From Comamonas composti DSM 21721 (GTDB lineage Bacteria > Pseudomonadota > Gammaproteobacteria > Burkholderiales > Burkholderiaceae_C), in NCBI RefSeq assembly GCF_000429845.1, contig NZ_AUCQ01000031.1, forward strand, positions 1-63,034: a stretch of 63,034 nt of DNA, read 5' to 3'. The position numbers were made by a program, and so were the translations under genes. The notes beneath the pieces are model-generated. The model made no database searches. It saw nothing but the letters and a program-made list of their open reading frames with translations, and was not told the origin of the DNA. Every line of letters starts with the position of its first letter. Positions within the stretch are counted from its first letter, which is position 1. Of this stretch, positions 50,759 to 59,332 are shown one piece after another.

Positions 50759-51748
50759 TCAATCGGCGTAGGTGCCAGCGGCCTTGATGACCTGGCCCCA
50801 CTTCTCGATCTCGGCCTGCACGAACTTCTTGTGGCCTTCGGGTTCGAGGCGGGCGTCGTTGGCGATCACCGCGCCCAGGGCTTCTTCACGCTTGATGAAC
50901 TCGGGGTCCTTGAGCGCGAGCTTGAGTGCGTCATTGATTTTCTTGACCACGGCCGCAGGCGTGCCCTTGGGCGCGTACAGGCCGTGCCAGATCGTGACCT
51001 GGAAGTCCTTGAGACCGACCTCGTTGAGCGTGGGCAGGTCCTTGAGCGCTGGCGTGCTCAGGCGCTTGGGCGTGGTCACGGCGTAGGCGTGGACTTTCTT
51101 GGCCTCGATCTGCGAGGTGGTGTTTGTGGTCTGGTCGCACAGCAGATCGACCTGGTTGCCCATGAGATCGGCGATCGCCGGGGCTGCGCCCTTGTAGGGC
51201 ACGGGTGTCATCTCGGTCTTGATGGCCGCCTGGAACATCAGGCCGCACAGGTGCGAGGCCGAGCCTATGCCGGCGTTGGCGAGGTTGATCTTGCCCTGGT
51301 TCTTGCCGATCCAGTCCTTGACCTCGGCAAAGTTGCTGGCCGGGAGCGCGGGCTTGCCGATCAGCGTCATGGGCACGTCGTTGATGATGCCCGCGTACTC
51401 AAAGTCGTTGAGCACGTTGAACGACAGCTTGCGGTACAGCGAGGGCACGGTGGCCATGCCGATGTGGTTGAGCAGGAGGGTATAGCCGTCGGGATTGGCG
51501 CGTGCCACCTTGGCCGTGCCTATGGTGCTGCCCGCGCCGGCGGCATTGTCGATCACGATGGTGGCGTTGTTCAGGTGCTTGCGCAGGGACTCGGCCAGGT
51601 CGCGCGCCACCTTGTCCGTGGGCCCGCCTGCTGTGAACGGCACCACGATGGTGATGCTCTTGCCCGCAGCCGGATAGTCCTGGGCGAATGCCGTGCCCAC
51701 CAGGCCGCTCGCCAGGGCGATGGCCGCAATCTTGAATGCCTTGTTCAT
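50759..51748 (-). CDS. Bug/TctC-family periplasmic binding protein
   Basis: Solute-binding protein of 329 residues with a Sec signal ending at TAFAQD. Family signatures are YPAAGKSITIVVPFTAGGPTD near the N-terminus, NAAGAGSTIGTAKVARANPDGYTLL and YKGAAPAIADLMGNQVDLL. It is an orphan without tctA/tctB, as is usual for the many Bug proteins of Comamonas and Bordetella relatives. The ligand is probably a carboxylate. The 269 bp upstream of its start show no gene. Confidence 0.92.
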   Translation of the reverse strand: MNKAFKIAAIALASGLVGTAFAQDYPAAGKSITIVVPFTAGGPTDKVARDLAESLRKHLNNATIVIDNAAGAGSTIGTAKVARANPDGYTLLLNHIGMATVPSLYRKLSFNVLNDFEYAGIINDVPMTLIGKPALPASNFAEVKDWIGKNQGKINLANAGIGSASHLCGLMFQAAIKTEMTPVPYKGAAPAIADLMGNQVDLLCDQTTNTTSQIEAKKVHAYAVTTPKRLSTPALKDLPTLNEVGLKDFQVTIWHGLYAPKGTPAAVVKKINDALKLALKDPEFIKREEALGAVIANDARLEPEGHKKFVQAEIEKWGQVIKAAGTYAD

Positions 51749-52017
51749 ACTGTCTCCTTAAAAATCAGCGTGCCAGATAATAGGTAGGGCCGGTGTTTAC
51801 GCCCCTCGGGCAAACGCTGTGTGGGCGCGGATTCTACAAATTGTTTCAGTATTTGGGGCGACTATTTCTGGTTTTTTTGATGGACTGCAAGGCCTGCCCG
51901 CAAGTGCAGGTCGGCGTCAAAAATTTTTGACAATTCCTGCGGGTTTTTCATTCCGGACCGGCCTCTTGCGCGGCGCTGCCGCCCTCCTTTTGGGATGGCC
52001 CAAAGCGCCTTGTGCGC

Positions 52018-53265
52018 TCACCGGTAAGTGCGTGCATCCTCGATGACCTTGCCATCATTGGGCAGGGCGCCGGGTGCCAGCATTTGCACTTCGCCGCGCA
52101 GCTTGGTGATCTCGCGCAGGGTTTCTCCCAGTTGCTGGGCCAGGCCGGGTGAGGTTTCGCGCGTTTCCACCATCAGCACCATGGTGTCGCTGGCCATCTC
52201 GCCCGAGACCACGAGCCTGGCCTTGCCGATCTGGGGAAAGCGCTGGACCACGGCCGCGATCTGGCCCGGGTGCACGAACATGCCGCGCACCTTGGTGGTC
52301 TGGTCGGCCCGGCCCATCCAGCCCTTGATGCGCACATTGCTGCGGCCCGTGGGGCATTGGCCGGGCAGCACGGCCGACAGGTCGCCGGTGCCGAAGCGGA
52401 TCAGCGGGTAGTCGGGGTTGAGCGTGGTGATGACCAGCTCGCCGACCTCGCCGGGCGCCACGGGATCGCCGGTGCCGGGGCGCACGATCTCCATGATCAC
52501 CTGCTCGTCCAGCACCAGGCCTTCGCGGGCCTCGGTCTCATAGGCGATCAGGCCCAGGTCGGCCGTGCCATAGCTCTGGAAGGCCGCAATCCCGCGTTCG
52601 GCCAGCCAGTCGCGCAGCGAGGGCGGAAAGGCCTCGCCCGAGACCATGGCCTTTTTCACCGAACCTATGGACAGGCCCATGTCCTGGGCTTTTTCCACGA
52701 TGATCTTCAAGAAGCTGGGCGTGCCCACATAGCCTGCGGGCCGCAGCTCGGCCATGGCCTGAACCTGTTGCTCGGTCTGGCCCGTGCCGCCTGCAAACAC
52801 CGTGCAGCCCAGCGCATGGGCGCCGCTTTCCATCATCGAGCCTGCTGGCACGAAGTGGTAGGAAAAGCAGTTGTGCACCAGCTCGCCTGTGCGAAAGCCT
52901 GCCGCATACAGCGAGCGCGCCATGCGCCAGTAGTCGGGGCGGCGGCTCTCGGGTTCGTAGATCGTGCCGGGGCTGGCGAACACGCGCGGCATGGCGGAGC
53001 CAAAGCCGATGGCGCTGAAGCCGCCGAACACATTGCTGGCGCGCTGCGCCTGCTGGCGCGCCAGCAACTCGTGCTTGCGCGTCACGGGCAGGCGCGCCAG
53101 GGTCTCGCGGCTGTTGATGGCGGCAGCATCCACGTCGGCCAGAATGCCTGCGAACGCGCTGCTCGCCTGCTGGGCATGGGCAATCTGCAGCGGCAGCGCC
53201 GCCATCAAGGCCTGTTCGCGTTCCTGCGGACTGCGGGTTTCCAGGTCGTCATAAAACATGCTCAT
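52018..53265 (-). CDS. PaaK-like AMP-forming CoA ligase
   Basis: Adenylate-forming enzyme of 415 residues of the phenylacetate-CoA ligase group. The N-terminal part lacks the classical Ser/Thr/Gly-rich P-loop of PaaK (the region reads FGSAMPRVFASPGTIY). It retains FQSYGTADLGLIAYE, RFGTGDLSAVLPG, RIKGWMGRADQTTKVRGMFVHP and a C-terminal Lys in LPNDGKVIEDART. It is last in the liv-type minus-strand cluster and probably activates the imported acid to its CoA ester. The acid is not identifiable. Confidence 0.83.
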   Translation of the reverse strand: MSMFYDDLETRSPQEREQALMAALPLQIAHAQQASSAFAGILADVDAAAINSRETLARLPVTRKHELLARQQAQRASNVFGGFSAIGFGSAMPRVFASPGTIYEPESRRPDYWRMARSLYAAGFRTGELVHNCFSYHFVPAGSMMESGAHALGCTVFAGGTGQTEQQVQAMAELRPAGYVGTPSFLKIIVEKAQDMGLSIGSVKKAMVSGEAFPPSLRDWLAERGIAAFQSYGTADLGLIAYETEAREGLVLDEQVIMEIVRPGTGDPVAPGEVGELVITTLNPDYPLIRFGTGDLSAVLPGQCPTGRSNVRIKGWMGRADQTTKVRGMFVHPGQIAAVVQRFPQIGKARLVVSGEMASDTMVLMVETRETSPGLAQQLGETLREITKLRGEVQMLAPGALPNDGKVIEDARTYR

Positions 53266-53304
53266 GCCTGCTGGCTCCTCGGCAATGGTTTGAAGTTAAA
53301 CAAG

Positions 53305-53337
53305 GCGCTAGCGCTTATCCATCAAGTGCTAGCAGCT
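53305..53337. repeat. AGCTGCTAGCGCTT-family repeat, short copy 6
   Basis: GCGCTAGCGCTT (53305-53316) faces AAGTGCTAGCAGCT (53324-53337) across a 7-base spacer, forming a compact hairpin. It lies in the 308-bp gap between livF and the PaaK-like gene, which contains no gene. Confidence 0.7.
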
Positions 53338-53520
53338 ACTAATTTAGGAGTTAAAGAGGTGGGGCACAGTGCAATCGCATAGGCTTGTGCTTTAAATCAA
53401 ACTCTGCTCTATGCCGGATGGCCCCTCACCCCCTGCCCTCTCGCAGAAGGGGCGAGAGAGAAAAGCCGGGCGCAGGGCACAGCGTTCAAGACCGGCGCGG
53501 CCCAGGCCTGGGATGCCAGG

Positions 53521-53572
53521 CAAGGGCCACCGTCCCCCTTGGGGAAAGGCGCGCAAGCGCCTCAGGGGGCAT
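53521..53572 (-). repeat. REP-like repeat after livF (copy 1 of 3)
   Basis: Contains the paired motifs CGTCCCCCTTGGGGAAAG and GGCGCGCAAGCGCCTCAGG, which form two adjacent small hairpins. It begins at the livF stop codon (53574) and extends downstream. Related copies follow livM (56041-56107) and livG (58455-58522). Confidence 0.75.
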
Positions 53573-53573
53573 G

Positions 53574-54401
53574 TCAGGCCAGCCAACGCTTGCGCCGCTT
53601 GTAGCTCTTGACGTCCTTGAAGCTCTTGCGCTCGCCGCCGCCCACGCCCAGGTAGAACTCCTTGACGTCTTCGTTGCTGGCCAGATCGCTGGCCGCACCG
53701 TCCATGACGATGCGCCCGCTTTCCATGATGTAGCCGTAATCGGCGTACTTGAGCGCCATGTTGGTGTTCTGCTCGGCGAGCAGGAAGGTGACCTTTTCCT
53801 TGTGGTTGAGGTCTTTGACGATGTTGAACACCTCTTCCACGATCTGGGGCGCGAGGCCCATGGAGGGCTCGTCCAGCAGCACCATGCGTGGATTGGCCAT
53901 GAGCGCACGGCCAATGGCGCACATCTGCTGCTCGCCGCCCGAGGTGTAGGCGGCCTGCGAGGTGCGGCGCGTCTTGAGGCGCGGAAAGTAGTTGTAGACC
54001 TTCTCCAGGTTGGCCGCGATCTCGCCCTTGTCGCTGCGCGTGTAGCAGCCCGTCATGAGGTTTTCCTCGATGGTCAGGTGGGCAAAGCAGTGGCGGCCCT
54101 CCATGACCTGGATCACGCCGCGCTTGACCAGGTCGGAGGGGCTGAGGCTCTGGATCTGCTCGCCTTCGAGCTCGATGCTTCCCTTGGTCACTTCGCCACG
54201 CTCGCCCTTGAGCAGGTTGGAGATGGCCCGCAGCGTCGTGGTCTTGCCCGCGCCGTTGCCGCCGAGGATGGCAACAATGCTTTCGCGCGGCACCTGCAGC
54301 GAGACGCCCTTGAGCACGAGGATGACGTGGTTGTAGATGACCTCGATGCCGTTGACCACGAGTAGCGGCTCGGCGGCAGAGGTGGGTGCGGGTGCATTCA
54401 T
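53574..54401 (-). CDS. livF: Branched-chain amino acid-type ABC transporter ATPase LivF
   Basis: ATPase of 275 residues with Walker A GGNGAGKTTTLRAISNLL, signature YTSGGEQQMCAIGRALM, Walker B MVLLDEPSMGLAP and H-loop FLLAEQN. It is one of two ATPases of the importer; LivG is encoded at 58532-59317. The start MNAPAPTSAAEP is chosen because upstream in-frame codons lie in a hairpin-rich leader. In this cluster the cargo is more likely an aromatic or fatty acid than an amino acid (inference from the two CoA ligases). Confidence 0.9.
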   Translation of the reverse strand: MNAPAPTSAAEPLLVVNGIEVIYNHVILVLKGVSLQVPRESIVAILGGNGAGKTTTLRAISNLLKGERGEVTKGSIELEGEQIQSLSPSDLVKRGVIQVMEGRHCFAHLTIEENLMTGCYTRSDKGEIAANLEKVYNYFPRLKTRRTSQAAYTSGGEQQMCAIGRALMANPRMVLLDEPSMGLAPQIVEEVFNIVKDLNHKEKVTFLLAEQNTNMALKYADYGYIMESGRIVMDGAASDLASNEDVKEFYLGVGGGERKSFKDVKSYKRRKRWLA

Positions 54402-54504
54402 GCGATCACCATCGGTTTTCGAAAAAGTGGCTGCGGGCCAGGCTTGGCGACTGGCGCGGCCCAGCTCAAAGACAGGGAGCGAGAGAGGGGCTGAAGGCCG
54501 CGGC

Positions 54505-54530
54505 TCCAAGCCTGCCTGGGCAGGCTTGGA
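54505..54530. promoter_or_regulatory. Strong intercistronic hairpin upstream of livF
   Basis: A perfect 12-bp stem TCCAAGCCTGCC / GGCAGGCTTGGA with a 2-base loop, between the binding-protein gene and livF. No T-run follows. It may stabilise the abundant binding-protein mRNA and reduce read-through to livF (inference). Confidence 0.6.
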
Positions 54531-54581
54531 CGTGCCTGAAGAGCTGCCGCTTCTGGCGGCAGCACCGAGGTGCTCAGCGCC

Positions 54582-55895
54582 TCAGGGAGTGCAGGTGCGC
54601 GGTTTGACGTTCTTCTCCTTGGCGTACTTCTCCGCGTACTCCTTGACCAGGGGCGCGATCAGCGACTGGTCGGCCTGGTACCAGTCGGAGACGGGCGTGA
54701 ACTTGGCGCCGTCCCAGGTCGCGATGCGCGCCCAGTCGGCGCCCAGGTGGTTTTCGCAGCTGGTCTTGAATGGGCGGATGATCTTGCCAAAGCCCAGCTC
54801 GTTCAGGCGCTCCTGCGTGAGGTTGAGGTTCTCCAGGCCCCAGCGCACCTGCTCGGGCGTCATCACCTTGCCCTTGCCGAACTTCTCCTGGGCCGTGCGG
54901 ATCGCCTCGACCTGGAGCATGGAGATCATCATGCCGCGCGTGTGTGCGAGCTGGCCCAGTTCCTTGGCGTCCTTGGCCGTTCCCTGGCCCTTGTCGTAGA
55001 TCTGGGCCTTGATCTCGTCATGCACCTTGTCGCGCTCGGCCGTGTTGTGGATGGTCACGGTGTTGTAGCCCTTGGCACCGGCGCCAATGTCCTTGACGTC
55101 ATGGTCGGAGCCGCCCCACCAGATCGCATACATCTTCTCGCGCGGGTAGCCCGTGGCCTGGGCTTCGCGCACGGCCGTGGGCGTCATCACGCCGGCCGAC
55201 CACAGCAGCACATAGTCGGGGCGCTGCTGGCGCACCTGCAGCCAGGTGGATTTCTGCTCCACGCCGGGTGCGGTCACGGGCAGCAGCATCAGCTCGAAGC
55301 CCTCCTTGGCCGCGCGTTTTTGCAGCAGCGGAATGGGCTCCTTGCCGTAGGGCGAGTCGTGGTAGACCAGAGCGATCTTCTTGCCCTTGAGGCTGCCCTT
55401 TTCCTTCTTCAGAAGGTCCTGGACGATGGAGTCCGCCGCAGTCCAGTAGTTGCCCAGCAGGGGGAAGTTCCATTCAAAGACCTTGCCGTCGGCCGACTGG
55501 GACAGGCCGTAGCCGGGCGTGACCACGGGCACCTTGTCGCCAGGCGCCTTGTCGGTGACCGCAAAGGTAATGCCCGTGGACTGGGTATCGAAGCCCGAGG
55601 AGCCGCTGCCCTTGTTCTTCAGGCGCTCATAGCACTCCACGCCCTTGGCCGTGTCGTAGGCGGTCTCGCATTCCTCGTAGACGATCTTCACGCCATTGAT
55701 GCCGCCCTTGGCGTTGACCAGCTTCAGATAGTCCTGCTTGCCATCGGCCCATGGAATGCCCAGAGGCGCGAACTGGCCCGTGCGATAGACCAGCAGCGGC
55801 ACAAACTGCTCCTGGGCCTGTGCAGCGGCCGGGGCCACGAGGCCACCGAATCCTGCGGCCAGACATGCGGCGATAGCGACGTTCTTGAGTTTCAT
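54582..55895 (-). CDS. Periplasmic binding protein of the liv-type ABC importer
   Basis: Binding protein of 437 residues with a signal peptide (MKLKNVAIAACLAAGFGGLVAPAAAQA). It has the Periplas_BP_6 type fold, seen in FVPLLVYRTGQFAPLGIPWADG, GVKIVYEECETAYD, KGKKIALVYHDSPYGKEPI and the C-terminal VSDWYQADQSLIAPLVKEYAEKYAKEK. It is longer than amino-acid-binding LivK (about 350-370), as in relatives linked to aromatic-acid or urea-type transport. It lies between livM and livF. Confidence 0.9.
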   Translation of the reverse strand: MKLKNVAIAACLAAGFGGLVAPAAAQAQEQFVPLLVYRTGQFAPLGIPWADGKQDYLKLVNAKGGINGVKIVYEECETAYDTAKGVECYERLKNKGSGSSGFDTQSTGITFAVTDKAPGDKVPVVTPGYGLSQSADGKVFEWNFPLLGNYWTAADSIVQDLLKKEKGSLKGKKIALVYHDSPYGKEPIPLLQKRAAKEGFELMLLPVTAPGVEQKSTWLQVRQQRPDYVLLWSAGVMTPTAVREAQATGYPREKMYAIWWGGSDHDVKDIGAGAKGYNTVTIHNTAERDKVHDEIKAQIYDKGQGTAKDAKELGQLAHTRGMMISMLQVEAIRTAQEKFGKGKVMTPEQVRWGLENLNLTQERLNELGFGKIIRPFKTSCENHLGADWARIATWDGAKFTPVSDWYQADQSLIAPLVKEYAEKYAKEKNVKPRTCTP

Positions 55896-56040
55896 GGCTT
55901 TGTCTCCTAGGGGTTGCAAAGGGAAGATGTCCCGGGTTTATGAGGCACTCTGCGGCACCTTTATTCGATACGAATCAAAGATTCTGGTTTTGTGGCACTG
56001 CGCAGGAAACCGGCGCTGCACAAAACCAGAGACAGCGAGC

Positions 56041-56107
56041 AAGGGCCGCCCCGCAGCGAGGTTGTCATCCCCTTCAAGGGGAAGGCGCGTAAGCGACGCA
56101 GGGGGTG
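56041..56107 (-). repeat. REP-like repeat after livM (copy 2 of 3)
   Basis: Reads AAGGGCCGCCCCGCAGCGAG, then CATCCCCTTCAAGGGGAAGG and GCGCGTAAGCGACGCAGGG on the plus strand, the same arrangement as the copy at 58455-58522. It starts 9 bp beyond the livM stop codon. The gap 55896-56115 holds nothing else of note. Confidence 0.75.
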
Positions 56108-56115
56108 TTGCATAT

Positions 56116-57180
56116 TCAATGCGGGAAGGGCCAGACCCGCAGCTTCTGCCGTGCCGTGGACCAGAGCTTGGCCAGGCCATGCGGCTCCACGATCAGGAAG
56201 AACACGATCAGGGCGCCGAAGATCATGTGCTCCAGATAGGTGGCCGTGGCCGTGGAGATCGGCAGGCCCAGCCAGTGCGGCACCTGATTCAGCACCAGGG
56301 GCAGCAGCACGAAGAAGGCGGCGCCGAAGATGCTGCCCACGATGGAGCCCAGGCCGCCGATGATGACCATGAACAGCAACTGCAGCGAGCGGTCCAGGCT
56401 GAAGGCCGCAGGCTCCCAGGCGCCAAGGTGCACAAAGCCCCAGAGCGCACCGGCTACGCCGACGATGAAGCTGCTGACCGCAAAGGCCGAGAGCTTGGCG
56501 TAGACCGGACGTATGCCGATCACGCTGGCGGCCACGTCCATGTCGCGCATGGCCATCCATTCGCGGCCCGTGGCGCTGCGCACCAGGTTCTTCGCGGCCA
56601 GGCCCAGAATGCACAGAATGCCCAGGCACAGCAGGTATTTCTCCATGGGCGTATTGATCTGCCAGCCCGCAATCGACAGCGGGCCTGCGCTCACCGAGCC
56701 CGAGGAGGAGTTGTTCGTCACCCAGGCTGCGCGGCTGGTCAGCCAGTCCATGAAGAACTGGGCGGCCAGCGTGGCCACGGCCAGGTACAGGCCGCGGATG
56801 CGCAGGCTGGGCAGGCCGAAGATCACGCCGAAGACCATGGCCATGAGGCCGCCGCCGGTCAGGGCCACGATCAGCGGCATGCCGTCGAAGCGTGCCTGCA
56901 GGTTGTAGGCTGCATAGGCGCCGACCGCCATGAAGGCGCCCGTGCCCAGCGAGATCTGGCCGCAATAGCCGACCAGGATGTTCAGGCCCAGAGCCGCCAG
57001 GGACATGATCAGAAACGGGATCAGAATGGCCTGGAAGGTGTAGTCGCTGACAAGGAGCGGCACGACCAGAAAGGCAAAGGCCAGCAGGACAAAGATGGCC
57101 CAGCGATCCTGGGTCACGCCGAAGATCTGCTGATCGGCGCTGTAGGTCGTCTTGAATTGACCGTTCTCACGATAAAACAT
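56116..57180 (-). CDS. livM: Branched-chain amino acid-type ABC permease LivM
   Basis: Permease of 354 residues with about nine or ten membrane helices and the LivM signatures NILVGYCGQISLGTGAFMAVGAYAAYNLQ and the EWMAMRDMDVAASVIGIRPVYAKLSAFAVSSF loop. The start MFYRENGQFKTTY is chosen. The longer frame to 57378 reads through the mobile element at 57213-57344 and is an artefact. That element's target site is 29 bp upstream of the start codon. Confidence 0.92.
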   Translation of the reverse strand: MFYRENGQFKTTYSADQQIFGVTQDRWAIFVLLAFAFLVVPLLVSDYTFQAILIPFLIMSLAALGLNILVGYCGQISLGTGAFMAVGAYAAYNLQARFDGMPLIVALTGGGLMAMVFGVIFGLPSLRIRGLYLAVATLAAQFFMDWLTSRAAWVTNNSSSGSVSAGPLSIAGWQINTPMEKYLLCLGILCILGLAAKNLVRSATGREWMAMRDMDVAASVIGIRPVYAKLSAFAVSSFIVGVAGALWGFVHLGAWEPAAFSLDRSLQLLFMVIIGGLGSIVGSIFGAAFFVLLPLVLNQVPHWLGLPISTATATYLEHMIFGALIVFFLIVEPHGLAKLWSTARQKLRVWPFPH

Positions 57181-57212
57181 GGTGCAAGCTCTCCATCTCT
57201 TAATTGTTCTTA

Positions 57213-57344
57213 GAACGTGTTTACGATCTCTACGCTGCAGCGTTGCGAATCCTCGCAATAGCACGGCTATTGCTGCGGTATCGCGCCTCGTATCCCATCC
57301 CGCAAAGACACTGGCGCGGCGCCGAGGAGACCGTAAACACGTTC
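57213..57344 (-). mobile_element. 132-bp internally deleted TNA element (copy D) inside the liv operon
   Basis: Ends GAACGTGTTTACGATCTC and GAGACCGTAAACACGTTC (one mismatch) are flanked by TTA on both sides (57210-57212 and 57345-57347). The interior retains one half of the full element, including the GCAATAGC / GCTATTGC hairpin, in reverse orientation to copies A and B. It separates livH from livM in an otherwise co-oriented operon. Confidence 0.9.
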
Positions 57345-57444
57345 TTAGCTCTGGTCGCAGCCTTGAAGGCTGGCGCACTCCAGGTCAGGGAGGGCCAAGC
57401 CATCGTCCTCGTCCGAGGGAAGGTGCATAGCGACACGGCGGGCC

Positions 57445-58374
57445 TCATACACGGTCAATGATCTTGTCGCCGAACAGCCCCTGGGGCCGCACCAGCAGAA
57501 AGCACAGGGCCAGGCCATAGGCGAACCAGGTCTCTATGCCGCCGCCGACCATGGGGCCCAGATACACCTCGGAGAGCTTTTCTCCCACGCCGATGATGAG
57601 CCCGCCGATGATGGCGCCGGGCAGGGAGGTCAGGCCGCCCAGAATCACCACGGGCAGGGCCTTGAGGGCGACCAGGGACAGCGAATACTGCACGCCCAGC
57701 TTGGAGCCCCAGATGATGCCCACCACCAGGGCCACGCCGCCGGCCACGGACCAGACGATGACCCAGATGCGCGACAGCGGAATGCCGATGGACTGCGCAG
57801 CCTGGTGGTCGTCGGCCACGGCACGCAGCGCGCGACCGGTCTTGGTCTTCTGAAAGAAAACGCTCAGCGCGGCGACCAGGATGGCGGCCACGCAGGCCGC
57901 GTACAGGTCTTCCAGGCTGATCATCACGCCGCCCTCGAACAGGCTGTCCATGATGAAGGCCGGATCCTTGGGCATGCCCACGTTGATGCTGTAGACCTGG
58001 CTGCCGAAGATCAGAGGGCCCAGGCCGTCGAGCAGATAGGCAATGCCCAGCGTGGCCATGAGCAGGGTGATGGGCTCCTGATTGACCAGATGGCGCAAGG
58101 CCAGCCGCTCGATGACCCAGGCCACGACCACCATGATGCCCAGGGTCACGACGATGGCCAGCAGATTGCCGAGAAGGCCGGGCTCCATGGAGAGCCACTG
58201 CGGAATCCACTCCGAAAAGCGCGCCATGGCCAGGGCCGAGAACAGCACCATCGCACCCTGCGCAAAGTTGAACACGCCCGAGGCCTTGAAGATCAGCACA
58301 AAGCCTATGGCGATCAGCGCATACAGCGTGCCCACCATGAGGCCGCCGAACAAGGTTTCCAGAAAAAAGCCCAT
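57445..58374 (-). CDS. livH: Branched-chain amino acid-type ABC permease LivH
   Basis: Permease of 309 residues with about eight helices and the LivH signatures FNFAQGAMVLFSALAMA, the loop GRALRAVADDHQAAQSIGIPLSRIWVIVW and PGAIIGGLIIGVGEKLSE. It is the partner of LivM. It follows livG by 157 bp, a gap filled by a REP-like repeat, and is separated from livM by mobile copy D. Confidence 0.92.
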   Translation of the reverse strand: MGFFLETLFGGLMVGTLYALIAIGFVLIFKASGVFNFAQGAMVLFSALAMARFSEWIPQWLSMEPGLLGNLLAIVVTLGIMVVVAWVIERLALRHLVNQEPITLLMATLGIAYLLDGLGPLIFGSQVYSINVGMPKDPAFIMDSLFEGGVMISLEDLYAACVAAILVAALSVFFQKTKTGRALRAVADDHQAAQSIGIPLSRIWVIVWSVAGGVALVVGIIWGSKLGVQYSLSLVALKALPVVILGGLTSLPGAIIGGLIIGVGEKLSEVYLGPMVGGGIETWFAYGLALCFLLVRPQGLFGDKIIDRV

Positions 58375-58454
58375 GTTGTTCTCTCAGTTCTCCATAGTGC
58401 TGCGTGATACCCGCATTGCATGAAACTGGCGCAGGCCAAAGTCAGGGGCAGCAA

Positions 58455-58522
58455 GCAGGGGCCGTCCCGCAGCGAGGCTGCCGTCCCCCTTCAAGGGGGA
58501 AGACGCGAAGCGGCTCAGGGGA
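58455..58522 (-). repeat. REP-like repeat after livG (copy 3 of 3)
   Basis: Reads AGGGGCCGTCCCGCAGCGAG, then CGTCCCCCTTCAAGGGGGAA and GACGCGAAGCGGCTCAGGGG. The CCCCCTT / AAGGGGG stem is perfect. It starts 10 bp beyond the livG stop codon. Confidence 0.8.
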
Positions 58523-58531
58523 TTTTTCATA

Positions 58532-59317
58532 TCAGTGGCTGGTGCCTAAGTAGGCGCGGATCACGTCTTCGTTGTCGCGCACTTCCTCGGGCGCTCCATC
58601 GCCGATCTTCTTGCCGTAGTCCAGGACCACAACGCGGTCGCTGATGTCCATGACCACGCCCATGTCGTGTTCGATGAGCACGATGGTGGTGCCGAACTGG
58701 TCGTTGACGTCGAGGATGAAGCGGCACATGTCCTGCTTTTCCTCCACGTTCATGCCGGCCATGGGTTCGTCCAGCAGCAGCACCTGCGGCTCCATGGCCA
58801 GGGCCCGGCCCAGGTCCACACGCTTTTGCAGGCCGTAGGGCAGCTGGCCCACGGGGGTCTTGCGCCAGGCCTGGATTTCGAGGAAGTCGATGATGTGCTC
58901 GACGAACTCGCGGTGGGCGATCTCTTCCTTTTCTGCAGGGCCCCAGCGCAGGGCCTGCATCAGCAGATTGCTTTTGATCTTGAGATTGCGCCCGGTCATG
59001 ATGTTGTCGATCACGCTCATGCCCTTGAACAGCGCCAGGTTCTGGAAGGTGCGCGCCACGCCCATCTCCGCGACCTGGCGGCTGTTCATGTGGCTGAAGG
59101 TCTGGCCGCGAAAGGTGATCGAGCCTTCGGTGGGCGTATAGACGCCGTTGATGCAGTTGAGCATGGAGCTCTTGCCTGCGCCGTTGGGGCCGATGATGGA
59201 GCGGATCTCGTGCTCGCGCACGTTGAACGAGATGTCCGTCAAGGCCTTGACGCCGCCAAAGCGCAGGCTGATGTTCTTGATGTCGAGAATGACGTCGCCT
59301 ATCTTTTTCTGTGTCAT
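58532..59317 (-). CDS. livG: Branched-chain amino acid-type ABC transporter ATPase LivG
   Basis: ATPase of 261 residues with Walker A GPNGAGKSSMLNCINGVY, the LivG-type MGVARTFQNLALFKGM segment, signature LPYGLQKRVDLGRALAMEP (a relaxed form of LSGGQ), Walker B VLLLDEPMAGMN and H-loop VLIEHDMGVVMD. It starts 15 bp after the acyl-CoA synthetase gene, so the two are co-transcribed. Confidence 0.92.
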   Translation of the reverse strand: MTQKKIGDVILDIKNISLRFGGVKALTDISFNVREHEIRSIIGPNGAGKSSMLNCINGVYTPTEGSITFRGQTFSHMNSRQVAEMGVARTFQNLALFKGMSVIDNIMTGRNLKIKSNLLMQALRWGPAEKEEIAHREFVEHIIDFLEIQAWRKTPVGQLPYGLQKRVDLGRALAMEPQVLLLDEPMAGMNVEEKQDMCRFILDVNDQFGTTIVLIEHDMGVVMDISDRVVVLDYGKKIGDGAPEEVRDNEDVIRAYLGTSH

Positions 59318-59332
59318 GTCAGCGCTTTCGGA

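Noticed and set aside
57181..57378. N-terminal extension of livM
   Set aside because: The extra 66 codons are translated mobile copy D and promoter sequence; the conserved LivM sequence starts near 57180.
53521..58522. Repeats in the liv cluster as a CRISPR-like array
   Set aside because: Copies are kilobases apart between genes, vary in sequence and have no regular spacers or cas genes.
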